Below, one piece after another: positions 12,893 through 21,579 of a DNA stretch of 64,000 bases. Each line of letters begins with the position of its first letter. The first letter of the stretch is position 1. The position numbers and the translations under genes were made by a program. Origin of the DNA: Pseudomonas sp. CROZ-RG-20F-R04-15 (GTDB lineage Bacteria > Pseudomonadota > Gammaproteobacteria > Pseudomonadales > Pseudomonadaceae); contig NZ_JAKNQL010000001.1 in NCBI RefSeq assembly GCF_022662375.1, positions 372,001 to 436,000 of the forward strand. Direction: 5' to 3'. The notes beneath the pieces are model-generated. The model had not been told where the DNA came from, did no database searches, and was given only the letters and a program-made list of their open reading frames with translations.

Positions 12893-13204
12893 GTGTACAA
12901 GCTCGCCTTTTTTGTTCCTGACAGTCATGTCGAGGTGGTCAAAGGGGCTGTGTTCGCTGCCGGTGGTGGGCGAATCGGTGACTATGACCACTGTGCGTGG
13001 CAGGTGCTTGGGTCTGGCCAGTTTCGACCTTTGGACGGGAGTCAGCCGTTTATTGGCGAGGCGGGGCAGGTTGAGCAGGTTGAGGAATGGAAGGTTGAGC
13101 TGGTGGTGGCAGATGAGCTTATCGTTGCTGTTGTGGCGGCGTTGAAGCTCAGTCATCCGTATGAGACACCGGCTTATGAAGTGTGGCGGCTGGAAGATTT
13201 CTGA
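12893..13204 (+). CDS. YqfO / NIF3-insert-like small protein
   Basis: 103 residues resembling the CutA-like domain inserted in NIF3 family proteins, found alone in pseudomonads. The start is GTG (MYKLAFFVPDSHVEVVK), six bases after the purL stop codon, so it is probably translated from the purL message. Conserved features are the N-terminal beta strand with FVPDSH, the Gly-rich GGGRIGDYDHC segment and the C-terminal HPYETPAYEV motif typical of this family. Its biochemical role is not known. It is followed directly by a strong terminator. Confidence 0.88.
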   Translation: MYKLAFFVPDSHVEVVKGAVFAAGGGRIGDYDHCAWQVLGSGQFRPLDGSQPFIGEAGQVEQVEEWKVELVVADELIVAVVAALKLSHPYETPAYEVWRLEDF

Positions 13205-13226
13205 TCTTCCTTGCTGCTGAAACAAG

Positions 13227-13261
13227 AAACCCGCAGACGAGTGATTGTCTGCGGGTTTTTT
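13227..13261 (+). terminator. Rho-independent terminator after purL and the YqfO-like gene
   Basis: A perfect 12-bp stem AAACCCGCAGAC / GTCTGCGGGTTT with an 8-base loop, then a T run. The right half of this terminator is included in the long repeat that follows, so a partial copy also occurs at about 13820-13850. Confidence 0.93.
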
Positions 13262-13680
13262 GTTGCCTGCGATTTTGTGGGTGATGGTGTTTTTAATGTG
13301 GGAGCGAGCCTGCTCGCGAAGGCGTCGGATCAGACAATGATGTTCTGACTGACCGAGTACATATCCATTGCTGCGGTAACGGCTTCTTAGGGTTCCGCCC
13401 TTGCGGCGGGTCACCTTTTCCAAACGCCGAAAAGGTAACCCAAAAGGCTTGCCCCAACGTTCGGCCCACTCGCTAAAGCTCGGGGTTCCTTCGCTCCGGG
13501 ATCGATCCGGGCGCAGCGCCTACGGTTTGCTGCGCTGCACCTCCTCTCGCTGTGTTTGGCTGCGCCAAACGGTCGCTGCGCTCCCACCCCCGGATCAATC
13601 CCTCCACTCAGCCTGCCGACGGGGCCGGTGGATCAAGATCAAGAGCTGCAGCGGAGCTAACGCCCTTCCTGTTTGAGTGA
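13233..13680. repeat. long direct repeat, copy 1 (~450 bp)
   Basis: From GCAGACGAGTGATTG to the TTGAGTG near 13680, this stretch recurs at 13821-14268 with few substitutions and one small indel. It contains part of the upstream terminator, one single REP sequence (about 13297-13322), and a GC-rich block with many short palindromes (for example CCGCCCTTGCGGCGGG; CCTTTTCCAAACGCCGAAAAGG). Apparent open frames inside it are not convincing as genes. Related blocks are, to my knowledge, dispersed in Pseudomonas intergenic regions. Confidence 0.9.
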
Positions 13681-13683
13681 TGT

Positions 13684-13800
13684 GTGATCGGCTTGGGTTG
13701 TGTATTTGATTCGCCCCTCACCCCAGCCCTCTCCCGAGGGAGAGGGAGCGACTTGTGGGTTTTTTGAAAATCTGAGTTCGGCTCGGTATGTCACGTCGAC
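13684..13800. repeat. second dispersed repeat family, single copy
   Basis: It begins GTGATCGGCTTGGG and includes CCCCTCACCCCAGCCCTCTC and a stretch reading CTGAGTTCGGCTCGGTA. The same elements occur as an inverted pair at 31695-31869. It forms most of the spacer between the two copies of the long repeat. Confidence 0.75.
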
Positions 13801-13820
13801 GTATTGCTCGCCAACACCTC

Positions 13821-14268
13821 GCAGACGAGTGATTGTCTGCGGGTTTTTTGTTGCCTGCGATTTTGTGGGTGATGGTGTTTTTAATGTGGGAGCGAGCCTG
13901 CTCGCGAAGGCGTCGGATCAGGCAATGATGTTCTGACTGACCGAGTATATATCCATTGCTGCGGTAACGGCTTCTTAGGGTTCCGCCCTTACGGCGGGTC
14001 ACCTTTTCCAAACGCCGAAAAGGTAACCCAAAAGGCTTGCCCCAACGTTCGGCCCGCTCGCTAAAGCTCGGGGTTCCTTCGCTGCGGGATCCATCCGGGC
14101 GCATCGCCTACGGTTTGCTTCGCTGCACCTCCTCTCGATGCATTTGTCTGCGCCAAACGGTCGCTGCGCTCCCACTCCCGGATCAATCCCGGAACGAAGC
14201 CTTCCGATGTCGCCCGTAGATCAAGATCAAAAGCTGCAGCCGAGCTAACGCTCATCCTGTTGAGTGGG
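13821..14268. repeat. long direct repeat, copy 2 (~450 bp)
   Basis: Near-identical to 13233-13680 at an offset of 588 bases. Its left edge falls inside the terminator stem of copy 1, so only a 7-bp version of that hairpin is rebuilt here. Differences gather in the last ~150 bases. The sequences outside the two copies differ. Confidence 0.9.
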
Positions 14269-14333
14269 GCGGCTTCGCGGCGGGTATGTTCGCAAATTGA
14301 AGTTGTGGGGGCTGGTCCCGAAAACGGCGAGAA

Positions 14334-14366
14334 GAAAACCACTGGGCCGCCAGTCCAGTGGTTTTC
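14334..14366 (-). terminator. terminator of the large toxin-like gene
   Basis: A perfect 12-bp inverted repeat GAAAACCACTGG / CCAGTGGTTTTC with a 9-base loop. Read on the minus strand it follows the stop codon of the large gene and ends in a T-rich GGTTTTCTTC. Confidence 0.85.
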
Positions 14367-14393
14367 AGCGTGATTAGGTCCTCTCGACGGTGT

Positions 14394-17300
14394 TCAACTG
14401 ACAGCCGAAAGTTTGACTTGGTCGACAAGCATGTCGATCAAATCGGGCAGGTATTGGAACCGCTGCTCCTTCTTGTTCCAGCGGTCAATGAAGAACAGCC
14501 CTTTGTCATCCACCTGGATCGGCGTGCTGACAATGTCCCCCGTTGCGGACTTGTGCACCAGGTTGATTTCGCTCGGGCCTGGGCGTTCGATCAGAAAGTG
14601 TCCGGCCTGGGTGAGTCTGGTCCGGCTTGGAGACCTGATGGGTGCAGGTTTTTTTGCTCGGGAAACCGCGATGTCCAGATTGAAGTCGCTGCGCAGTGCG
14701 AACACGCCGGAATTGACTTCCGAATTCACGACCTCCCAGGCGCCTTGATGGACACCTTTGGCCAGTTCTTGTGGGGTGTCGCGCACTTGAAGGCTGACTG
14801 CGCCAAGCGTATCGGCCAGTCCCGGTACGCCCAGATTATAGTTGGTGCTGGTTCTGCCGATCAGTGCCACCCACTTATGCGGTCCGTGTGCCAGTTGATC
14901 GGCCTCGATCAGATGGGTTGCGAAGTAATTGAACATCCGGTTGCGCGAAATATTCTTCTCTGTCACGCCATCCAGGTGATAGCTGGCCGTACAGTCGAGC
15001 GCCCTGATACGGATATTGTTTTTCGCTGCCGCGTGGACCAATTCGGTATAGAGAGGGACACCACCCGAAGATCCCATGAGTGTGGAGTCGAGTATCCGCA
15101 AGTAACTTCTGAGGCGGTCGGGCATGCGTTGGGTCTGAAAAAAAATGTCCAGCTCGGCCTGGTGCAGATCAGTTAGCAGATGTTGCACGTAAAGCGTGTC
15201 GTAGCCCGACGACTTGAGTGTTTTCATGTGTTTTTTCAGCAGTGTCTTGCTCGACACTGTGAATCTTGATTCGCCGATCAACAGGCTCAGACGGCTGTCG
15301 GCGAGTTGGCTCAAAAATGTTTCGAATGAGCTATCGGCGGCAATGTCCGGCAGGGTGGGCGCGGGGGCCGGGGTGTAGTCGGTAAAGGCATCCAGGGCCT
15401 TTTTCTCGAGGCGGTTGCGTTGCGCAATAAATGCATTATAGGCAGCCTGCGCATCGCGGCCGGCCTGACCACGCAAGGTTGTAAAGGGGTAGCGAGAGTC
15501 GAGTTCGCGGGGGCGGAATTGCATGCGATCAATTTCGGCACGGAACGCCGTCGGAACATCGAACTCGTCGAAATATTGAACGCTCGCGGCCGCCGTCGCC
15601 GGAGACTGAGCAGGTACTTGGGGTGCTTTGTAGGATGTCGGCACTGCCACGTGGTAATCGCCCTTGGCTGCTGCGTCACCGGTTATCGCGCCGGGCGAGT
15701 CGACGCCGATACGCGCCGGTTGACCCGCCGCCACGTCGTCGATGCGCAGGGCAACGGCTTCGTGCAGGTCGGCCAGACCAGGCGTCTTGTCGAACGTGCT
15801 CATGCGTGAAACCTCCGTCAAAGCTATCCAGCGCTCGGCGGGGGCGTCAATGGCATCGGCGGCAATGGCCTTGAGCGAGTAGAAGTTTCTGATGCTGTTG
15901 CTGCGAGGCGTCAGCGGCGAAACATCGGCCATCACCAGGGCACCGTCCAGCTTATAGCTGGTGGAGGCATCCAGTGCGTGGATTTTCAGGCCCTTTTCCC
16001 GCGCCGTGCGAACCAGCGCAAGGTACGAGAACGGCGCGTCGGGTCCGTGGCCCAAGGCTTTGTCGACGGCTTTCAAATGCCGTTTGATACCGCGCCATGA
16101 TTCGCCCCGGTTGAATTTTTCCAGCTTGATGTGGAAGACGTCAGCCGGCAGATACTCCATATAAAGGTGTTTGAAGCCACTCTTGAGCAACGCGTCCATA
16201 TGAGTGATCAGCGCCTCTTTACTGGCGATGGAGCCAGGCTGTGCGCCGATGACCAGATGCTTGCCGGCCAACGCGTCGCTGGCCAGCAGTTGCGTAAATG
16301 ACGTGTCGGCGGCGATGGCCGGCACTTCGATGCGCGCAGGTAAAGGGGCAAGTTCGGCAAAGTGACGGGTCGCGTCGGTGGTCAGCTTTTCGACCTGCAG
16401 CAGGTAGGCGGTGCGTGTGGACGCCAGTTGATCGGCAGCGGCGAGGAGGCTGGAGTAACCGTAGGACGTTCCCATGTAGTCCTGGCTGCGTTTGAGAATC
16501 TCCTCTCTCGCCTCGGGGTCGATCACCATTGCAATCCTGTCCCGATATTTGAGCGGCACGCCGTAGTCTTTGTGCGGGCCGGGTGTCTGCGCCAAGCTGT
16601 CGTATTTCGGCATGCCGCCGGCCACGCCACTGCGCACCATCACACCTTCGGCATTGGGCACGGCCAGAATTGTGGTCGACTGGAGCCTGCCGGTTTCAGG
16701 GTCAAGGCGATGCAGCAGGTAGCGGCCGATGGCGTCGTGCTCTTTCGCTGCCCACAGGGTCTGGCCCTTGTAGTTTACCGGCCGCATGTCCGCCGGGGGG
16801 ACGGTGGGTTCCACTTGTTCAATCAGGGTCATGACGCGCTGCTGTTCACTGGCGCTACTGACGGCGGCCTGGCGCAGGGGCCGGCTGGCAGGCTGAAGTG
16901 AGCGCAGGGCTGGACGCAGGTCGGTCAATAGCGCACCGGTGCTGTTGAGCATGTAGCCGAGCAAATGGCTGAGTGCTTCACTGTTATTACCCTGGCGGTA
17001 GGCGTGCAGGGCGAGCATGCCGTCCTTGAACGCCAACAGCAGCCCGGTGCTCAGACTCAACAGCGGAAACGGTGCCGTGGCAATCGCGGTGACCCATTCG
17101 ACGCACGTCCAGATCAGGCCGGCAATCATCTGGGCGCGGCTGCTGGTGGTCGCATGGACGTCGTCGATCTTGCGCTGCAGCTTCATGTCATACAGCGCGT
17201 CGCGCATGTCGCTGATCGGGGCTTGCTGGTGTGTCGAGTCGTAGCGTGCGGGGCTGGGTGTCGTTTTGTCGATGTCTTTGGGCAGTTGCTTTTTGGCGGT

Positions 17301-20144
17301 TTCAAGGAATGTGCGCACCCGGGTCTGCGATTGAATGCCTACCCGTCGGGTGAAATATTCGATCATGCCGGGCTGTTGTTTCAGCAGGTAATTGAACAAC
17401 CGTGCTTCGCGAAAACTGACGCCGTCAGGCGCGTCGGGGGTGTAGAGCAGCACCTGGTTTTTGTCGTGGCCGAACAGCCAGTTGTCGAGCACCCACTCAC
17501 CGTCAATCATCAGTCGATGGACCGGGTATTTTTTCTGCCGTGGTGCCGTGGTGTCCTCCATGCTGTCGATACTCTGCTCAAGCCATCGCCGGTCACTGCT
17601 GGCGATATGGCCTTGCAACTGGCATTCCAGCGCTGCGCATTTCATCTGGTGCCGGGTGACGGCCAGGATCGTATTGCGCCTGAAGGCGTAGCCCTCGCTC
17701 GTGGCACTTTGCAGTTCTTTTCTGACCTTGTCGGTGTAGCGTTCGCCGACCCATACGCCGGTGACCGAACGTGCGACATTCTCTGCGGTCAGGCTGCTGA
17801 TATCGATGCCCTGCGGCCCTTTGAAGCGTGCCGAACGGGAGAATTTTTCGTCGAGGAAGCCGACGCCGTCGGCATAGCCGTCGCGGTACAGCCGGGTATA
17901 CGTTAACGGTTTCGGTGTCAGGGCAGGAATGACCGACATGGGCGAGTAAGCGATGACAGTATCCGGATCGACGTCGTTGGCCGGACGCTTGAGCAACAGG
18001 TTCAGTTGTTTTTTCGCGTGCTCGTGCACGTAATCGTCGAACGCGGGAAAGCGACTGCCCGAGAGTTGATGCTGGTCGAAACCTCGCAATGCACCTTCGG
18101 CGTCCTCGGTCAGCGTCGACAGTTTCCTGCGATTTTCGTCGGTGGTCGTGCGATACCACAGCGGAGTGCCGAAATCGTAGTCGTCGATTCGCGTGGCCAA
18201 CACGTGTTCGGCCATGACTCGCAGGCAATCGAGGTGCTTGCCGATGTTCTCGAAGGTGATTTTTCTGTGCTCCTGATCCTCAGGCTTGAAGCTCAGGCCG
18301 GAGAGCACTTTGCGCAGGTTTGGACGAAAGCGCAGAGGTGCACGGCTGATCAGGTAGCCGGTCATGGTCTTGACGTCTTCGCTGTGCGCAGCCCAGCCAA
18401 GCAAGTGGGTCTGACATTCAAGCTCACTGTTGAAGGCCTGGAACTGCTGTTCGCGCGGCGCTTGTGGCGTGCACAGCAGCAGGCGTTCAAGGGCGCCTTT
18501 GGTGTCGCTCTGGCGCAACACCCAGAGATCCTGCAGTTGCGCACCGTGCACGGACAGGGTCGCGGCGCGCAGGTGTGGATCGCTGTCGTTGCGCAAGCGC
18601 TGGATCAGTTGCAGGTCACTCTCGAGCAGATGGCCTTGCAGCACTGCCGTATGGGCCAGTGCGACGATCCGTTGATCGAGCATGTCTTCCATGGCGGGTT
18701 TGATGGCTGGGCCGGCATGCATGTCTTTCTGCAAACGGTCGAACTCGATACGCGGCTTGAGGCTCAAGCCTTGCTTGACCAGCCACTGCGGTGTCAGGTC
18801 CGCGTAGGAATCGGCCAAAGGCGCATCGTCATAGGTGAGGGTGGTGTATCGCAGAAACTCCGAACCCGGCATTTCGTCTCCCGTGTGCGGGCCGCGCAAG
18901 GACAGATCGAGCAAATTGCGCTGATGCTCATACACACCGTATCCGGGCACCCGACGTTGCGTGGTGATTTGCAGCTTCTGCGGTTCCAGCTCATCAATTT
19001 CGAGATCTTCGCTCAGACGCTCCAGCCATTGATGCCTGGCGAGGGTCATCAGGCTGGCTGTCGGGCCCATCAGATCGAGCAGTTTCTGCCGCGCCTTGTG
19101 GTAGAGGCCGACCTGTTGCGCCAACTCGGTCTGCCGTGCAGAACTGGCGCTGCGGTACCACTGCGGAGCGCTGTCGCGCAGGTGGCGTTCGAACAAGGTT
19201 TGCGCCTGCAGTGCCAGGCGCGGAGCGATATCCGGCAAGGCTGCGGCAATGGCCCGGTCGAGGGCCGCGAGCAGCTGCGTCGAGTCTTGCTGCGGATTGT
19301 CGTCATAGCTCCAGGCGCGATCGATGTCTTGTGTGCGCTTGTCGATCAACGCATCGCAAATATGTTCGAACAGCGGTTGGCTATCGATCAGCGAGCACTG
19401 CAACGGCCAGATCCCCGCTGCATCCAGGTCGTGATAGCGCCGGGGCAACATCTGCATGAATTCGCTGCGGCTGGCGGGATGTTGCAGGTATTGCAGCAAA
19501 TGGGCGTCGAGCGCCGTTGTTGAATCGAAGTACTCGATGCCCCTGCTCGGGGTGAACAACAGGACATAACCGATATCCTTGACTGTCGCCAGCTCGCTGA
19601 GCACGGGCTTTTTGTTTTCCGTGACGACAAAGGCGCCGGCCAGCTCGACGGTGTGTTCCTGAAAACTGAACTGCAGGGCGTAGGCCGCTGGCCGTAGCGT
19701 CGGCCCCAACGTCAGCTTTTCGAGGAGCGCAGCGGCTTGGGGATGCAGCAGGCGATCCTTGACGGCCTGTCGCGCCTCGTGGCCGATTGCGGTGAAACCG
19801 GCTTCGTAGGTCAGAAAGGTTCTGGCCGATTTGTTATCGATCAGGTCACGCAGATCCATGTCGAGCAACGCGGTGCCGAGCTTGGCCTTGGTGGTCGCGA
19901 GCAGTTGTTTGCCCTGATCACTGTGCAGGTCGCGGTTTTCCAGGATCTGGTAGATCGCCCGGCTTTTCTGCAAAAACCGCTCGCGGTGGGCATTGAGCAG
20001 GCTGTTCAGGCGTTTGAGGTATACCTGCTCCGCTGTCGGTGCCTGATCGGCGAGCAACGGGGTCTCGACGTTGAAAAGATGCTGGGCGATCTGATTGAGA
20101 TCGCTCCTGATCTCTGCAACCGTGGGGGCGGTGGAAGTGCTCAT
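14394..20144 (-). CDS. very large DUF6543 (dermonecrotic-toxin-like) protein with two tandem Tiki/ChaN-like effector domains
   Basis: About 1916 residues. The start at 20144 was chosen because GGAG lies nine bases upstream (20157-20154); an in-frame ATG at 20183 lacks such a site. The N-terminal third (about 60-680) resembles the DUF6543 dermonecrotic-toxin domain. A hydrophobic stretch follows at about 1005-1045 (IAGLIWTCVEWVTAIATAPF and onward), possibly for membrane insertion. Two copies of a domain like those of ChaN, Tiki and the PMT C2 region follow, exactly 324 residues apart: LVIGAQPGS at 1298-1305 with LYMEYL (Glu1330), and LLIGESRFT with LYVQHL (Gln1654). A basic linker and a short beta-rich tail end the protein. 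No secretion signal or secretion-system gene is adjacent. Homologues in Pseudomonas are annotated as membrane-targeted effector toxins; target and delivery route are unknown. Confidence 0.82.
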   Translation of the reverse strand: MSTSTAPTVAEIRSDLNQIAQHLFNVETPLLADQAPTAEQVYLKRLNSLLNAHRERFLQKSRAIYQILENRDLHSDQGKQLLATTKAKLGTALLDMDLRDLIDNKSARTFLTYEAGFTAIGHEARQAVKDRLLHPQAAALLEKLTLGPTLRPAAYALQFSFQEHTVELAGAFVVTENKKPVLSELATVKDIGYVLLFTPSRGIEYFDSTTALDAHLLQYLQHPASRSEFMQMLPRRYHDLDAAGIWPLQCSLIDSQPLFEHICDALIDKRTQDIDRAWSYDDNPQQDSTQLLAALDRAIAAALPDIAPRLALQAQTLFERHLRDSAPQWYRSASSARQTELAQQVGLYHKARQKLLDLMGPTASLMTLARHQWLERLSEDLEIDELEPQKLQITTQRRVPGYGVYEHQRNLLDLSLRGPHTGDEMPGSEFLRYTTLTYDDAPLADSYADLTPQWLVKQGLSLKPRIEFDRLQKDMHAGPAIKPAMEDMLDQRIVALAHTAVLQGHLLESDLQLIQRLRNDSDPHLRAATLSVHGAQLQDLWVLRQSDTKGALERLLLCTPQAPREQQFQAFNSELECQTHLLGWAAHSEDVKTMTGYLISRAPLRFRPNLRKVLSGLSFKPEDQEHRKITFENIGKHLDCLRVMAEHVLATRIDDYDFGTPLWYRTTTDENRRKLSTLTEDAEGALRGFDQHQLSGSRFPAFDDYVHEHAKKQLNLLLKRPANDVDPDTVIAYSPMSVIPALTPKPLTYTRLYRDGYADGVGFLDEKFSRSARFKGPQGIDISSLTAENVARSVTGVWVGERYTDKVRKELQSATSEGYAFRRNTILAVTRHQMKCAALECQLQGHIASSDRRWLEQSIDSMEDTTAPRQKKYPVHRLMIDGEWVLDNWLFGHDKNQVLLYTPDAPDGVSFREARLFNYLLKQQPGMIEYFTRRVGIQSQTRVRTFLETAKKQLPKDIDKTTPSPARYDSTHQQAPISDMRDALYDMKLQRKIDDVHATTSSRAQMIAGLIWTCVEWVTAIATAPFPLLSLSTGLLLAFKDGMLALHAYRQGNNSEALSHLLGYMLNSTGALLTDLRPALRSLQPASRPLRQAAVSSASEQQRVMTLIEQVEPTVPPADMRPVNYKGQTLWAAKEHDAIGRYLLHRLDPETGRLQSTTILAVPNAEGVMVRSGVAGGMPKYDSLAQTPGPHKDYGVPLKYRDRIAMVIDPEAREEILKRSQDYMGTSYGYSSLLAAADQLASTRTAYLLQVEKLTTDATRHFAELAPLPARIEVPAIAADTSFTQLLASDALAGKHLVIGAQPGSIASKEALITHMDALLKSGFKHLYMEYLPADVFHIKLEKFNRGESWRGIKRHLKAVDKALGHGPDAPFSYLALVRTAREKGLKIHALDASTSYKLDGALVMADVSPLTPRSNSIRNFYSLKAIAADAIDAPAERWIALTEVSRMSTFDKTPGLADLHEAVALRIDDVAAGQPARIGVDSPGAITGDAAAKGDYHVAVPTSYKAPQVPAQSPATAAASVQYFDEFDVPTAFRAEIDRMQFRPRELDSRYPFTTLRGQAGRDAQAAYNAFIAQRNRLEKKALDAFTDYTPAPAPTLPDIAADSSFETFLSQLADSRLSLLIGESRFTVSSKTLLKKHMKTLKSSGYDTLYVQHLLTDLHQAELDIFFQTQRMPDRLRSYLRILDSTLMGSSGGVPLYTELVHAAAKNNIRIRALDCTASYHLDGVTEKNISRNRMFNYFATHLIEADQLAHGPHKWVALIGRTSTNYNLGVPGLADTLGAVSLQVRDTPQELAKGVHQGAWEVVNSEVNSGVFALRSDFNLDIAVSRAKKPAPIRSPSRTRLTQAGHFLIERPGPSEINLVHKSATGDIVSTPIQVDDKGLFFIDRWNKKEQRFQYLPDLIDMLVDQVKLSAVS

Positions 20145-20458
20145 CGGCACAGTCTCCATGCTGGTGGGAAGAACCTTCAGCATGGCGAGAGTGATTTGAT
20201 CGAGGGTGGTACATATGTAGTGGGTGTGCGGTGCGGGTCAGGCGGGGCCGAGCCGACTCGAGAACCCATTTCCATAGCTGTCGGAATACGTCTCGTACCT
20301 CATCAAATAGCAGATTTTTCCTACAGCTTTTTCAGGTTGTCCCTCGGAAGTAGCGTCTCTACTTTGGGTGGTCTCTGGCAAACAGCGAGACAGGCAATAG
20401 ACCGAATCAGGGTGTTGCTCATTTCACTGGAACCATTGATTTGACCCTGTGGTTGGAA
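20145..20458. other. divergent intergenic region between the toxin-like gene and the nucleotidyltransferase module
   Basis: About 310 bases without a gene, visibly richer in A and T than the flanks. It should carry promoters for both directions. No clear operator, terminator or repeat was recognised. Confidence 0.5.
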
Positions 20459-21097
20459 ATGGAAATACGTTCTGTCGTCACACCCCGCATCAACACAGAC
20501 ACTTCGTTGGGGCGAGCGCTGGTGTCCATGTTCAAATCGGTCGAGTTGGAACTGATTCAGGAGAATGCAGCGCCTGGGGCCGTAAAGATCATTGTGTTTG
20601 GAGGATGTACAGTTCACCTCTACACCAATCACCGCATATCTTTGGATGTCGATGCGAAAATCTATGAGGCATGTATTCCGGCAGGATTCGACCTGCGTAC
20701 GCTACTTGCGGAGGTGCCGGTGCCCTTTGTTGATGAGATTTCTGCTCGAAAGATGGAGTTGAACTACGATCTGCAATACAACACTTGCTTTGGCCCGATT
20801 CATGAGGACTATTGGTCTCGAAGTATTCCCATTTCAGAGTTTTCGCTGACGTCTCCTCTACACATCCACATTGCTGCACCCGTCGACATAGCCATTACAA
20901 AGCTGGGCAGGGCTACAGATCACGATATCGCAGACATCAATGCGCTTCTAAGGTGTGGATTCATACTGACTAGCGAGCTCCGGCGTCTGGCATTGCAGGC
21001 AATTGATGTATATGTTGGCAATAAAGAGCAACCGACCTCGGTTCTGAGCAACCTATTGCAAAACTACCTGGAGAAAGCAGGTGACGAAGCTGAATAA
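20459..21097 (+). CDS. putative nucleotidyltransferase (DUF6036/AbiEii-like fold)
   Basis: 212 residues from the ATG at 20459; a TTG at 20441 with GGAA eight bases upstream is an alternative start. The nucleotidyltransferase signature is visible as IIVFGGCTVHLYTNHRISLDVDA: Gly48-Gly49, then Asp63 and Asp65. Downstream, APVDIAITKLGRATDHDIADI resembles the third acidic segment of MNT, DUF6036 and AbiEii proteins. Base composition is less GC-rich than the neighbouring housekeeping genes, which suggests acquisition. It overlaps the next frame by 17 bases. Such enzymes act in toxin-antitoxin and abortive-infection systems, but the substrate here is unknown. Confidence 0.7.
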   Translation: MEIRSVVTPRINTDTSLGRALVSMFKSVELELIQENAAPGAVKIIVFGGCTVHLYTNHRISLDVDAKIYEACIPAGFDLRTLLAEVPVPFVDEISARKMELNYDLQYNTCFGPIHEDYWSRSIPISEFSLTSPLHIHIAAPVDIAITKLGRATDHDIADINALLRCGFILTSELRRLALQAIDVYVGNKEQPTSVLSNLLQNYLEKAGDEAE

Positions 21098-21527
21098 CGG
21101 TCACGTCCTCTCATCCGCGTTAGACACACTCGTCAGAAGCCCTCTGAATCAGGCTGATGACGTTGCACTGGTGAATGCTGCGAAAGAAGTCTGGTACTCG
21201 GATTCAAATGTTGAAAGCGAGGTTAAGGCCTTTCTCAAGTATCACAGTGATGATATTGAACGTCGTCGCGCCGCCTACCTGCTGGAGCGACTTACGCGTT
21301 TCTCGTGTGTCTCGGATACCCGCGTGTTGGAAACGCTTAATGCGCTGGAGCTTTTCGCGCACTCGACACCGAAGCAGGATGTTGTGCCACAAACGATGGT
21401 TTCATTACGCAATCGCAAAGATGAATTGGCCGTCTCCTGGGGATTGGCAGAAAGCCTTGGATTGAAGATTCAAACGCTGATGCCATTTCAGACCCGTCAT
21501 TATCAAGCGGAACAGCATTCATCCTGA
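21081..21527 (+). CDS. uncharacterised partner of the nucleotidyltransferase
   Basis: 148 residues, start GTG, overlapping the nucleotidyltransferase gene by 17 bases, so the two are very likely translated together. I do not recognise the family. The sequence is mostly predicted helix (for example SEVKAFLKYHSDDIERRRAA and LLERLTRF). No HEPN R-x4-6-H motif, helix-turn-helix or membrane segment was seen. The gene ends just before a bidirectional terminator. By arrangement it could be the partner of a toxin-antitoxin-like pair; this is inference. Confidence 0.6.
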   Translation: MTKLNNGHVLSSALDTLVRSPLNQADDVALVNAAKEVWYSDSNVESEVKAFLKYHSDDIERRRAAYLLERLTRFSCVSDTRVLETLNALELFAHSTPKQDVVPQTMVSLRNRKDELAVSWGLAESLGLKIQTLMPFQTRHYQAEQHSS

Positions 21528-21546
21528 GCCGAATTTGTTGGCAATA

Positions 21547-21570
21547 AAAAACCGGCCTAAGCCGGTTTTT
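21547..21570. terminator. bidirectional terminator
   Basis: AAAAACCGGC / GCCGGTTTTT, a 10-bp stem with a 4-base loop, and A and T runs on the two sides. It serves the nucleotidyltransferase module and the convergent nag operon. Confidence 0.92.
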
Positions 21571-21579
21571 TTGTGTCGA

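Noticed and set aside
13401..14342. Short frames inside the long repeat
   Set aside because: They occur in both orientations in a dispersed palindromic element, have no family resemblance and no ribosome sites.
21081..21527. HEPN toxin partner for the nucleotidyltransferase
   Set aside because: No R-x4-6-H motif was found, so the MNT-HEPN label is not supported.
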